Shown piece by piece: positions 16,406 through 24,741 of a DNA stretch of 64,000 nucleotides. The first letter of the stretch is position 1; every line of letters begins with the position of its first letter. This DNA is from Streptomyces sp. ISL-43 (GTDB lineage Bacteria > Actinomycetota > Actinomycetes > Streptomycetales > Streptomycetaceae), in NCBI RefSeq assembly GCF_018614195.1, contig NZ_JAGGOT010000055.1, forward strand, positions 1-64,000. The letters are read 5' to 3'. The notes under the pieces were generated by a model, which had not been told where the DNA came from, made no database searches, and saw nothing but the letters and a program-made list of their open reading frames with translations. Position numbers and translations under genes: made by a program.

Positions 16406-17053
16406 CTACGGGGCTGCGGGCGCGGCCGGTCCGGCGGGCCGGCCGCGCCGGGCGTGTGCCTCGATGCCGGCGATCAGGACGTCGAGCGCGAGGCAGAACT
16501 CCCCGTCGGGCGGCCGCCGGACCGTGCCGCAGCAGCCGTGCAGGAACTGCGAGACGGCCAGATGGGCGCCGGTCCGGGCGGGATCCGTCAGGCCGGTGGC
16601 GTCCAGCAGCCGCTGCAGGACGGTGTCGAAGGCCCGCGCATGCGGGCCGATGTTCGGATACGCGGCGGTGAGCGGTGCCACCCACGGGTGGTCGGCCAGC
16701 AGTCCCCGGTAGCCGCGTGCCAGCGCCCGCAGCCGGCCGGGCCACCCCTCCCCGGGCGCCCCGGGCGGCCGGGCGAGCTCGCCCAGGGCACTGTCCAGGG
16801 CGAGTTCGAGCAGATCGTGCTTGGTGTCCACGTACCAGTACAGGGACATCGCGGTCACCCCGAGCCCGGCGGCGAGCCGGCGCATGGAGAACCGGGCCAG
16901 TCCGTCGACGTCGAGCAGCCGCACCGCCTCGGCGGTGATCCGCTCCCGGTCGAGCCCGGAGGGGGCCTCGCTGCGCCGCCTGGCGGGTGCGGCGGGCCGC
17001 GCGGCCAGCCAGACACTGGTCCGGGGCTTGCCGGGATCGGCCGCGGTCACCAT
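16406..17053 (-). CDS. TetR-family transcriptional regulator
   Basis: 215 residues with an N-terminal helix-turn-helix at about 35-80: LDRERITAEAVRLLDVDGLA, FSMRRLAAGLGVTAMSLYWY. The C-terminal ligand domain is of the TetR_C (tetracycline-repressor-like) type, with WVAPLTAAYPNIGPHARAFD. It converges on the broken exporter, with 27 bases between the stops, so it need not control it; the upstream neighbour on its strand is the two-component/glycosyltransferase operon. The start codon at 17053 is on the reverse strand and begins MVTAADPGKPRT. Confidence 0.85.
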   Translation of the reverse strand: MVTAADPGKPRTSVWLAARPAAPARRRSEAPSGLDRERITAEAVRLLDVDGLARFSMRRLAAGLGVTAMSLYWYVDTKHDLLELALDSALGELARPPGAPGEGWPGRLRALARGYRGLLADHPWVAPLTAAYPNIGPHARAFDTVLQRLLDATGLTDPARTGAHLAVSQFLHGCCGTVRRPPDGEFCLALDVLIAGIEAHARRGRPAGPAAPAAP

Positions 17054-17180
17054 AGAGGCACCCTCCTCACGACAACGGGATCAGCCCGGAATGCCCGGTC
17101 CGCCCCCTTGATGCTAGGTCCTGTCGTCAACGGCGCGCCGGTGATGCGCGGTGTCCGGTGGCGTGCGTCGCAAGGCGGAA

Positions 17181-17213
17181 GGGCCCCCGAGCGCCGGAGG
17201 TGCTCGGGCGCCC
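17181..17213 (-). terminator. Probable terminator after the GT39 gene
   Basis: GGGCCCCCGAGC pairs with GCTCGGGCGCCC (one mismatch) around a nine-base loop, about 60 bases past the stop codon of the glycosyltransferase on the reverse strand. Further GC-rich palindromes lie between. Confidence 0.45.
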
Positions 17214-17275
17214 CGACAGGGCCCGACGGGTGGACCGGGTGGTCCGGGGGCCCGGGGACCCGGGGGTCCCGTGGG

Positions 17276-19546
17276 TCAGGACAGCCCGGACGTCGGCGCC
17301 GTGAGGTCGTAGAAGGTGGCTCCGCCGACCGTGGAGGCCGTGAACGTGGCCTTGACCCAGCTCTCGATGGTGCTGCTGACGCCCCCGCCGGGACCGCCGC
17401 CGCCCCGGGCCGGGGTGGCGGTCTCGCCCGTGCCGTCCGCCGTGCCACCGGCTCCCGCGCTGCTCTGGGCACCGCTCTGAGTACTGCTCTGAGTACTGCT
17501 CTGGGCACTGCTCTGGGCACTGCTCTGGCCGATGAAGTAGTGGATCTTTCCGGCCTCCACGTACGCCTTGAACTGCTCCAGCGTCGGGGAGGGGTCGCTG
17601 CCGTTGAAGCCGCCGATCGCCATCACCGGCTTCTCCGACGCCAGCTGGTAACTCGCCGCGTTCTGCGAGCCGATGGCGGCTGCCGCCCACGTGTACTTCG
17701 CGGCGTCGGCGCGCAGCGCGGCCGTCGCCTCGGCGCTGGTCTTCGTCCCGCCGAGCAGACCGCCCATCGCGCCACCGCCGGCACCGCCGCCCGGACCGCC
17801 ACCGGTCCGCTCGGTCCCGCCGCCGTCGGCGGCCTGGTTGCCGCCGGGAGCCTGGCCGCCCGGGGCCTGGCCGCCGGGAGACCGGCCGCCCTGCGGGCCA
17901 CCGCCCGGGGGCATGCCCTGCGGTGCGGCGCCGCCACCGGGCATCGCGCCCCCGCCCCGCATCTCGAAGTTGCGCATGCCGCCGCCGCCCGGGCCGCCCC
18001 GGCCGCCCGCGACCGCGGGACCGGCCGTGACGATCGACCCCGTGTGCGGCGTGGTCACGGTGGTCAGGCTGTACGCGAGGGGTCCGGCCAGCGCCGCGGC
18101 CAAGCCGACTGCCGCCACACCGAGTGCGGCACGGCGGCCCAGCCGCGCGGCGAACGGCAGCAGGAGTGCGCTGCCGAGTCCCAGGGCCGGCAGCCCCCAG
18201 CGCAACCACGGCACGTACCCGGCGGAGCGCCCGAGCAGCACGAACGCCCAGTACGACGTGATGGCGAGGGTCCCGGCCAGGGTGAGGGAGGCGGCCCGGC
18301 TGCCCCGCTCCTCCCACAGGACGGCGATGCCCATGCCGACGAGCGCGGCCACGAAGGGGGCCAGGGCGACGGTGTAGTACTCGTGGAAGATGCCCTGCAT
18401 GTAGCTGAAGACGAGCCCGGTGATCAGCAGGGCGCCGCCCCAGGCGAGGAAGGCCGCGCGGGCCATGCCCTCCACGGAGTCGGTGGCCCGGCGGGCCCGC
18501 CAGGTGACCACGAGGCCGGCGAGGAAGAGGATCAGGGCGGCGGGCAGCAGCCAGGAGATCTGGCCGCCGATGTTGGACGAGAACAGCCGGTCGATGCCGG
18601 TCTCTCCCCAGCTCATCCCACCGCCACCGCCACCAGGGCCCGCACCGCCCGCGGCGCCTTCCACGGCCGCGCGGCCACCGCCGCCGACGCTGCCGGTCTC
18701 CTCGCCGTTGATCCGGCCGAGTCCGTTGTAGCCGAGGGTCAGCTCCAGGAAGGAGTTGGTCTGCGAGCCGCCGATGTACGGGCGGGAGGCGGCGGGCCAC
18801 AGTTCGACGATCGCCACCCACCAGCCGCCGGCCGCCACCATCGCGAGCGTGGACAGCAGCAGCTGCCCGAGGCGCCGGCGCAGCCGGGTCGGCGCGCAGA
18901 CGGCGTACAGCAGGGCCAGCGGCGGCAGGATGACGAAGGCCTGCAGGGTTTTGGTCAGGAAGGCGAAGCCGACCGCGACCCCGGCCCACACGAGCCACTT
19001 GGTGCGTGCTCCGTCGAGGGCCCGCAGTACGCAGTACACGGTGACGGTCATCAGCAGGGTCAGCAGCGCGTCGGGGTTGTTGAAGCGGAACATCAGCGCG
19101 GCGACGGGCGTGAGCGCGAAGACCGCGCCGCTGATCAGGGCGGCCGCGGGCCCGAACTGGCGGCGTACGGCGGCGTAGAGGACGGCGGTCGTGCCGACTC
19201 CCATCAGCGCCTGGGGCGCCAGGATCTGCCAGGAGCCGAGCCCGAAGAGCCGGACGGACAGCATCATCGGCCACAGGGCGGCCGGGGGCTTGTCGACGGT
19301 GATGGAGTTGCCGGCGTCGGAGGAGCCGAAGAAGAAGGCCTTCCAGCTCTCGCTGCCCGCCTGGACGGCGGCGGAGTAGAAGGAGTTGGCGTAGCCGGAG
19401 GAGCCCAGGTCCCACAGCAGCAGGACGGCCGTGGCGAGCAGCAGCCCGACGAAGGCGGGGCGCTCCCACCCGGGCCGGGCGGTGTGTGCCCCGGCTGCCG
19501 TGACGGACGGGGGGCGCGGGTGGAGGGGCAGTGCTGCCGTGGTCAT
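17276..19546 (-). CDS. GT39/ArnT-like membrane glycosyltransferase
   Basis: A 756-residue polytopic protein. An N-terminal extracytoplasmic loop carries NSITVDKPPAALW, the D-K-P-P segment of ArnT/PMT-type polyprenyl-phosphate glycosyltransferases. About 11-12 transmembrane helices follow. The C-terminal extracellular part is extremely Gly/Pro-rich (about residues 480-580). It also has a run of A-Q-S-S/T-Q-S-S tetrads and a conserved region with MAIGGFNGSDPSPTLEQFKA and KIHYFIGQ. It probably moves a sugar from a lipid carrier onto a cell-envelope acceptor. Its ATG overlaps the stop of the upstream GT2-GtrA gene by one base, which suggests coupled translation. Confidence 0.85.
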   Translation of the reverse strand: MTTAALPLHPRPPSVTAAGAHTARPGWERPAFVGLLLATAVLLLWDLGSSGYANSFYSAAVQAGSESWKAFFFGSSDAGNSITVDKPPAALWPMMLSVRLFGLGSWQILAPQALMGVGTTAVLYAAVRRQFGPAAALISGAVFALTPVAALMFRFNNPDALLTLLMTVTVYCVLRALDGARTKWLVWAGVAVGFAFLTKTLQAFVILPPLALLYAVCAPTRLRRRLGQLLLSTLAMVAAGGWWVAIVELWPAASRPYIGGSQTNSFLELTLGYNGLGRINGEETGSVGGGGRAAVEGAAGGAGPGGGGGGMSWGETGIDRLFSSNIGGQISWLLPAALILFLAGLVVTWRARRATDSVEGMARAAFLAWGGALLITGLVFSYMQGIFHEYYTVALAPFVAALVGMGIAVLWEERGSRAASLTLAGTLAITSYWAFVLLGRSAGYVPWLRWGLPALGLGSALLLPFAARLGRRAALGVAAVGLAAALAGPLAYSLTTVTTPHTGSIVTAGPAVAGGRGGPGGGGMRNFEMRGGGAMPGGGAAPQGMPPGGGPQGGRSPGGQAPGGQAPGGNQAADGGGTERTGGGPGGGAGGGAMGGLLGGTKTSAEATAALRADAAKYTWAAAAIGSQNAASYQLASEKPVMAIGGFNGSDPSPTLEQFKAYVEAGKIHYFIGQSSAQSSAQSSTQSSTQSGAQSSAGAGGTADGTGETATPARGGGGPGGGVSSTIESWVKATFTASTVGGATFYDLTAPTSGLS
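17462..17533. repeat. Six tandem 12-bp units within the GT39 gene
   Basis: Units GCTCTGGGCACC, GCTCTGAGTACT (twice), GCTCTGGGCACT (twice) and GCTCTGGCCGAT lie head to tail and encode four-residue AQSS/TQSS blocks. Copy number can change without breaking the frame. Confidence 0.9.
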
Positions 19547-20811
19547 CAGGAGTGGTCCTTCGCGGGAGGGGTGCGCCGTTCCGGGAAGACCCAGGCGCGG
19601 AAGAGCAGGAACCGCAGCACGGTGGCGGCGAGGTTGGCGGTGACCAGGACGGCCACCTCGGTGCCGTGCGCCGGCCGGCCGCCCGCGGCCGCGAGGGCGG
19701 CGAGCGATCCGCTGGTCAGGGCCAGGCCGATGCCGAACACCACGAGCCCCTGGGCCTGGTGCCGCGCGGCGTGTTCGCGGCCCCGGACGCCGAAGGTCAG
19801 CCGGCGGTTGGCGGCGGTGTTGGCCACGGCGGAGAGGAGCAGCGCGGCGGCGTTGGCGAGCTGCGGGCCGGCGGCGGCCCGCGCGACGGAGTAGAGGAGC
19901 AGGTAGAGCAGGGTCGACGCGGCCCCGACCGCGCAGAAGCCCAGGAGCTGGCGGGCCAGCCCGCGCGGCACCCCGGGCAGGGCGGTGCGGTCGCGCGGGT
20001 CGTCGCCGAAGGGGCGGGCGAGCCGGTCGAGCGGGAGCGCGCCGACGGCCAGCGCCCGGCCCACCCGCCAGACCCCCTTGAGGTCCTCGGCGGCGGTGCG
20101 GGCGATGTGGACGGTGGAGTCGGGGTCGTCCACCCAGTCCACCGGCACCTCGTGGATCCGCAGCCCGGCCCGCTCAGCGAGGACCAGCAGTTCGGTGTCG
20201 AAGAACCAGCCGGAGTCCTCCACGAGCGGCAGCAGCCGCTCGGCGACCTCGCGGCGGATGGCCTTGAAACCGCACTGGGCGTCGCTGAACCGGGCGGACA
20301 GCGAGGAGCGCAGGAGCAGGTTGTAGGCGCGGGAGATGAACTCCCGCTTCGCTCCCCGGACCACCCGCGAGGAACGGGCGAGGCGGGTGCCGATGGCAAG
20401 GTCGGAGTGGCCGGAGATCAGCGGGGCGACGAGCGGCAGCAGCGCGTTGAGGTCGGTGGAGAGGTCCACGTCCATGTACGCGAGGACGGGCGCGTCCGAG
20501 TCCCCCCAGACCGTGCGCAGGGCACGGCCGCGGCCCTTCTGCTCCAGCCGGGTGCTGCGCACCCCCGCGACGGAGGCGGCGAGGGCGGCCGCGACCTCGG
20601 GGGTGCGGTCGGTGCTCGCGTTGTCGGCGATGGTGATGCGGAAGGGGTACGGGAAGGTCCGGGTGAGGTGCTCGTGCAGCCGGCGCACGCAAGGCCCGAG
20701 ATCCGTCTCCTCGTTGAAGACCGGGATCACCACGTCGAGTACGGGCTCCCCCGGTACGGCTGCGAGGGGAGCCCGCACCGGGAGGGCTCCGGGAGAGGTA
20801 TCGGTAGGCAT
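19546..20811 (-). CDS. GT2 polyprenyl-phosphate glycosyltransferase fused to a GtrA domain
   Basis: 421 residues. The N-terminal GT2 domain (about 20-250) has LDVVIPVFNEETDLGPCVRR, the DXD-type LAYMDVDLSTDLNALLPL and QCGFKAIRREVAERLLPLVE, as in dolichyl-phosphate-mannose synthase-like enzymes. The C-terminal part (about 285-405) is a four-helix GtrA domain (LLGFCAVGAASTLLYLLLYS), proposed to flip or hold the lipid-linked sugar. It likely makes the polyprenyl-phosphate sugar donor used by the adjacent GT39 enzyme. The ATG at 20811 was chosen because the upstream frame is antisense to the kinase gene. Confidence 0.85.
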   Translation of the reverse strand: MPTDTSPGALPVRAPLAAVPGEPVLDVVIPVFNEETDLGPCVRRLHEHLTRTFPYPFRITIADNASTDRTPEVAAALAASVAGVRSTRLEQKGRGRALRTVWGDSDAPVLAYMDVDLSTDLNALLPLVAPLISGHSDLAIGTRLARSSRVVRGAKREFISRAYNLLLRSSLSARFSDAQCGFKAIRREVAERLLPLVEDSGWFFDTELLVLAERAGLRIHEVPVDWVDDPDSTVHIARTAAEDLKGVWRVGRALAVGALPLDRLARPFGDDPRDRTALPGVPRGLARQLLGFCAVGAASTLLYLLLYSVARAAAGPQLANAAALLLSAVANTAANRRLTFGVRGREHAARHQAQGLVVFGIGLALTSGSLAALAAAGGRPAHGTEVAVLVTANLAATVLRFLLFRAWVFPERRTPPAKDHS

Positions 20812-20836
20812 GCCCCGACCCTCCCGGCCGGTCCTG

Positions 20837-22489
20837 TCACCGCTGTGTGCTGACCCTGTGCCCCGCCTGTGAGTCCCCGGCGGGGGCGAGGGGGAGGTGG
20901 ACCTCGAAGGAGGTGCGGCCCGGGGTGCTGCGGACGTCCACGTGGCCGCCGTGGGCCCAGACCACCGCCTGGACGATGGCCAGGCCGAGTCCCGTGGAGC
21001 CCGCCGACCGGGAGCGGGAGGCGTCGCCCCGGGCGAAGCGCTCGAAGACGTGGGGCAGCAGCGCGGGCGGGATGCCGGGGCCGTCGTCCTCGATCCGGAG
21101 CCGGACGGCGGATGTTTCACGTGAAACACGAGCCGTGACGGTGGTGCCCGGCGGGGTGTGGGTCCGGGCGTTGGCCAGCAGGTTGACCAGGACCTGCTGG
21201 ATTCGGGCGGGGTCGGCGTGCACGGGCGCGGGCTCGTCGGGGAGTTCCAGGCGCCAGTGGTGCTCGGGGCCCGCGGCCCGGGCGTCGCTGACGGCGTCCA
21301 CGACGAGCGGGGCCAGATCGGTGTCCTCGGTGGACAGCGGGCGGCCCGCGTCGAGCCGGGCCAGCAACAGCAGGTCCTCCACCAGGCCGGTCATCCGGGT
21401 GGCTTCGGACTCGATCCGGCCGAGGGCGTGCCGGGTGTCGGGGCCCGGCTCCTCCCGGCCCCGGCGGGTCAGTTCGGCGTAGCCGCGGATCGAGGCCAGC
21501 GGGGTGCGCAGCTCGTGGCTGGCGTCGGCGACGAACTGCCGGACACGGGTCTCGCTCTGCTGGCGCGCGGTCAGGGCCGAGGAGACGTGGCCCAGCATCC
21601 GGTTGATGGCGGCGCCGACCTGCCCGACCTCGGTACGGGGGTCGGCCTCGGCGTCGGGGACCCGCTCGTGCAGGGCGGGTTCGCCGCTGTGCAGGGGGAG
21701 TTCGGACACCCGGGTGGCGGTGGCGGCGACCCGGCTCAGCGGGCGCAGGGCGACACCGACCAGGGCCTGTCCGGCGAGGGAGGCCGCGATCAGCCCGGCG
21801 AGGGTGACGCAGACCTCCACCGCGATCAGGGTGTGCACGGTGGAGTCGACCTCGGTGAGCGGGAAGCCGAGGACGATGCTCCCGTCGGGCGCGGTCAGCA
21901 CCCGGTAGCCGCCGAGGCCGGGCAGCTGCAGCTCGACGGGGCCGCCGGGACGGCCGTCGGCGGCCTTGCGGGCGGCCCCGGCGAGGGCCGCGGCCTGGTC
22001 CGCGGTGAGGGGCGGGTAGCCGCCGGGCCCGGCTCCGCCGACGGCCGCACTGCGCTCGCTGCGGACACTGTCGACGATCTTCCCCGAGGTGTCGAGGCGG
22101 ACCCCGGCGGCCCCCAGCGGGGACCCGGGCCCCAGCACGACGCCGAGGTTGTTGTCCCGGGCGAGCTTGCCGGCGTTGGGGCGGCTCGCCATCTCGACGG
22201 AGACGCGCAGCTGTTCGTCGACCTTGTCGACCAGGTACGAGCGCAGCGCGAGGGTGGTGACGGTGCTGATGGCCGCGCCCACGACGGCGATGAGGGCCAC
22301 CGCCGAGACGACGAGCCGGGTCCGCAGGGACCAGGGGCGGTGGCCCCGGCGGGGGCGGCGGGGTCCGGCCGGGCGCGCGGGGCGGCCCGGCCGGCGGGGA
22401 CGGCGGGAGAGCCCGGGCCCCCGTACGCCGGGGGCCGCGGCCTCGCGCGCACGGCGGGACGGCAGGGGCGGCCGGGGAAGATCGGACAT
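20837..22489 (-). CDS. OmpR-class sensor histidine kinase
   Basis: About 550 residues. A basic Arg/Pro-rich N-terminus leads to a first transmembrane helix (LVVSAVALIAVVGAAISTVT), an extracytoplasmic sensor of about 150 residues, a second helix (LIAVEVCVTLAGLIAASLAG), a HAMP linker and HisKA with DASHELRTPLASIRGYAELT. A HATPase domain follows with NLLANARTHTPPG, DDGPGIPP and GLGLAIVQAVVWAHGG. All catalytic motifs are intact. ATGs at 22489 and 22507 are both possible starts. A parS site lies inside the ATPase region. It sits between its response regulator and the glycosyltransferases on one strand. Confidence 0.9.
   Translation of the reverse strand: MSDLPRPPLPSRRAREAAAPGVRGPGLSRRPRRPGRPARPAGPRRPRRGHRPWSLRTRLVVSAVALIAVVGAAISTVTTLALRSYLVDKVDEQLRVSVEMASRPNAGKLARDNNLGVVLGPGSPLGAAGVRLDTSGKIVDSVRSERSAAVGGAGPGGYPPLTADQAAALAGAARKAADGRPGGPVELQLPGLGGYRVLTAPDGSIVLGFPLTEVDSTVHTLIAVEVCVTLAGLIAASLAGQALVGVALRPLSRVAATATRVSELPLHSGEPALHERVPDAEADPRTEVGQVGAAINRMLGHVSSALTARQQSETRVRQFVADASHELRTPLASIRGYAELTRRGREEPGPDTRHALGRIESEATRMTGLVEDLLLLARLDAGRPLSTEDTDLAPLVVDAVSDARAAGPEHHWRLELPDEPAPVHADPARIQQVLVNLLANARTHTPPGTTVTARVSRETSAVRLRIEDDGPGIPPALLPHVFERFARGDASRSRSAGSTGLGLAIVQAVVWAHGGHVDVRSTPGRTSFEVHLPLAPAGDSQAGHRVSTQR
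21114..21127. other. parS site (centromere-like ParB-binding site)
   Basis: An exact copy of GTTTCACGTGAAAC, the 14-base parS consensus of Streptomyces, lies inside the histidine-kinase gene. It encodes part of the TARVSRETSAV stretch, a poorly constrained loop before the D-D-G-P-G box. Confidence 0.9.
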
Positions 22490-22590
22490 CAGGGGAAGCC
22501 AGGACATGAGGGGATCCGGGGGAGCCGAGGAAGCGGACGAGGCGGGGGCCAGCCGGGGGAACCGCGGGGCGAGCCGGGGCGAGCCGCGCG

Positions 22591-23358
22591 CTACTCGGCG
22601 GGCTTGATCAGGTAGCCGGCGCCGCGCCGCGTGTGGATCATCGGCGGGAGTCCGGTGCCGCTCTCCAGCTTGCGCCGCAGGTAGGAGATGTACAGCTCGA
22701 CGACGTTGGCCTGGCCCCCGAAGTCGTACGACCACACGCGGTCCAAGATCTGCGCCTTGCTCAGCACCCGGCGCGGGTTGCGCATCAGGTACCGCAGCAG
22801 CTCGAACTCGGTGGCGGTCAGGTGGACCTCCCGGCCGCCCCGGGCCACCTCGTGGCTGTCCTCGTCGAGCCGCAGGTCCCCGACCTCCAGGACCGAGCCG
22901 CCGCGCGCGGCCTGCGCCGCGCCGGAACGCCGGACCAGGCCGCGCAGCCGGGCCACCACCTCCTCCAGGCTGAACGGCTTGGTGACGTAGTCGTCGCCGC
23001 CCGCCGTCAGGCCCGCGATGCGGTCCTCGACCGAGTCCTTCGCGGTCAGGAACAGCACCGGGACGTGCGGGATCTCCCGGCGCAGCCGGCCCAGGACCGC
23101 CAGCCCGTCCATGTCGGGAAGCATGATGTCGAGGAGGACGACGTCCGGGCGGAACTCCCGTGCCGCCCGTACCGCGCCCGCCCCGTCGCCCGCGCTGCGG
23201 ACCTCGCAGCCCTCGTAGCGCAGGGCCATGGAGAGCAGTTCGGAGAGGGCGGCCTCGTCGTCGACGACGAGGACCCGGCAGGGTCCGCCATCGGGGCGTA
23301 CGAGGGCCGTGGGGTTGCCGGTGGACGTGGACGCGTGAGAGGTGGTCGTCGCAGTCAT
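22591..23358 (-). CDS. OmpR-family response regulator
   Basis: 255 residues. The receiver domain (about 27-140) has the acidic pair VDDE, phospho-acceptor Asp in DVVLLDIMLPDMDG and Lys in YVTKPFSLEE. The C-terminal winged helix (about 160-252) has LTATEFELLRYLMRNPRRVL and VVELYISYLRRKLE. It is the first gene of a same-strand run: regulator, kinase, GT2-GtrA, GT39. The segment just upstream (23360-23430) is relatively A+T-rich and probably holds the promoter. The regulator may control envelope glycosylation genes, by inference from operon structure only. Confidence 0.92.
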   Translation of the reverse strand: MTATTTSHASTSTGNPTALVRPDGGPCRVLVVDDEAALSELLSMALRYEGCEVRSAGDGAGAVRAAREFRPDVVLLDIMLPDMDGLAVLGRLRREIPHVPVLFLTAKDSVEDRIAGLTAGGDDYVTKPFSLEEVVARLRGLVRRSGAAQAARGGSVLEVGDLRLDEDSHEVARGGREVHLTATEFELLRYLMRNPRRVLSKAQILDRVWSYDFGGQANVVELYISYLRRKLESGTGLPPMIHTRRGAGYLIKPAE

Positions 23359-23434
23359 GCCTACAAGCTGGCCGCCGCCTCTGAGAGCGTTCTTGCCTGA
23401 ACCTGTGAATTAGCTGAGAAACACCGCCGGCCCG

Positions 23435-24316
23435 TCAGGCCAGGTGGAAGAGCCGGGCGGCGTTGTCGTGGCAGACGGCGCGCAGCCAGGCGTCGCCGAG
23501 GCCGAGCCGTTCGAGGGCGGCGAGCTGGTGCTCGTAGGGGTAGGGGATGTTCGGGAAGTCGGTGCCCAGCAGGATCCGGTCTCCGAGGTCGGCGAGCCGG
23601 CCCCGGTCCTCGGGAGGGAAGGGGCTGAGCCGCTCGGAGAAGTCGGTGAAAGCCATCGTGGTGTCGAGGCGGACCTCGGTGTACCGGTCGGCGAGGTCCA
23701 GGAAGTCGGCGTACTCGGGCATCCCCATGTGCGCGACGATCAGCGGCAGCCGGGGGTGGCGAGCCAGCAGCCGGGCGATCGGCTCGGGCCCGGTGTACTT
23801 GCCCGGGGCGGGCCCCGAACCGCAGTGGACCACGGTCGGGATCCCGGCCTCGGCGAGCAGCCCCCAGACCGGGTCGAGCCGGACGTCGGCAGGGTCGTAC
23901 CCGCCCACCTGGAGGTGTGCCTTGAAGACCCGGGCCCCCGCCTCGACGGCCTGGCCGACGTACGCCGCCACCCCGTCCTCCGGGAAGAAGGTCGCGGTGT
24001 GCAGGCAGTCGGGCGTGCGGGCGGCGAAGTCCGCGGACCAGGAGTTGAGCCAGGCCGCCATGGCCGGCTTGTGCGGGTAGAGCATGGCGGTGAAGGCCCG
24101 GACCCCGAACTCCCGCAGCAGCGCGACCCGCTGCTCCTCCTCGTGCCGGTAGGTGATGGGCCACTCGACGCCGGTCAGCGGGCCGACCGCGTCGAAGTAG
24201 TCCCACACCTTGTCCAGGACCCGCTCGGGCATGAAGTGGGTGTGTACGTCGACCAGTCCGGGCACGCCGAGCCGTTCCCGGAAGGCGCGGACCGCCTCAG
24301 CCGTCGTCGCGGACAA
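23435..24316 (-). CDS. Amidohydrolase-family metal-dependent hydrolase
   Basis: 293 residues of the amidohydrolase_2 (TIM-barrel) class, which includes decarboxylases and lactonases. Metal ligands are visible: VDVHTHFMPE (His-x-His), PTVVHCGSGPAPG, LIVAHMGMPEY and LLGTDFPNIPYPYEHQLAAL (the Asp). The substrate cannot be deduced. Its ATG overlaps the upstream monooxygenase-like gene by 20 bases, so the two are probably co-translated. Confidence 0.85.
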   Translation of the reverse strand: MSATTAEAVRAFRERLGVPGLVDVHTHFMPERVLDKVWDYFDAVGPLTGVEWPITYRHEEEQRVALLREFGVRAFTAMLYPHKPAMAAWLNSWSADFAARTPDCLHTATFFPEDGVAAYVGQAVEAGARVFKAHLQVGGYDPADVRLDPVWGLLAEAGIPTVVHCGSGPAPGKYTGPEPIARLLARHPRLPLIVAHMGMPEYADFLDLADRYTEVRLDTTMAFTDFSERLSPFPPEDRGRLADLGDRILLGTDFPNIPYPYEHQLAALERLGLGDAWLRAVCHDNAARLFHLA

Positions 24317-24638
24317 AACCGTGGCTCCGCTCGACGGTCGCGACGTGCAGCGTGTAGCTCTCGTACCAGTCGGCGCGACCCTGCCTCATGGCCGCCTGGT
24401 GCTCCAGGTCCTTGCGCCACAGGGCGAGGGACTCGTGGTCACGGAAGTAGCCGACGGTGATGCCGAGTCCGCCGGGGGTGCGCGCGGACTCGTAGCCGAG
24501 GAAGCCCGGATTGGAGCTGACGAGCTCGGTCATCCGCTCGAGGGTCTCGGGGTATCCGTCGTCGTCAGCGGTCCGGACGCTGGTGAAAACACTCATCACA
24601 TAAGGCGGTTCGAAGGCCTGCACAGGCTGGATGCTCAT
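24297..24638 (-). CDS. Antibiotic biosynthesis monooxygenase (ABM) fold protein
   Basis: A 113-residue single-domain dimeric alpha+beta-barrel protein. Characteristic elements are YVMSVFTSVRTADDDGYPET, PGFLGYESARTPGGLGITVG and HESLALWRKDLEHQAAMRQG. Members include quinone-forming monooxygenases and heme-degrading enzymes, and many have no known activity. The ATG at 24638 gives MSIQPVQAFEPPY. The name does not imply an antibiotic cluster, and there is none here. It overlaps the amidohydrolase gene by 20 bases. Confidence 0.8.
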   Translation of the reverse strand: MSIQPVQAFEPPYVMSVFTSVRTADDDGYPETLERMTELVSSNPGFLGYESARTPGGLGITVGYFRDHESLALWRKDLEHQAAMRQGRADWYESYTLHVATVERSHGFVRDDG

Positions 24639-24741
24639 GCCCACCACCCTCTGCGGTCCGGACCTGGCATGTCCACCGGAAACCGTCCCCGACGGGCAAA
24701 GGGATCCAAGTTTTGACCTTGGAACCGGCAGCGCGCCGTGG

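Noticed and set aside
16454..19894. A forward open frame of over 1100 codons
   Set aside because: It is antisense to the TetR and GT39 genes, its product is low-complexity Arg/Gly/Ala sequence with no domain, and the reverse strand has clear membrane-protein motifs.
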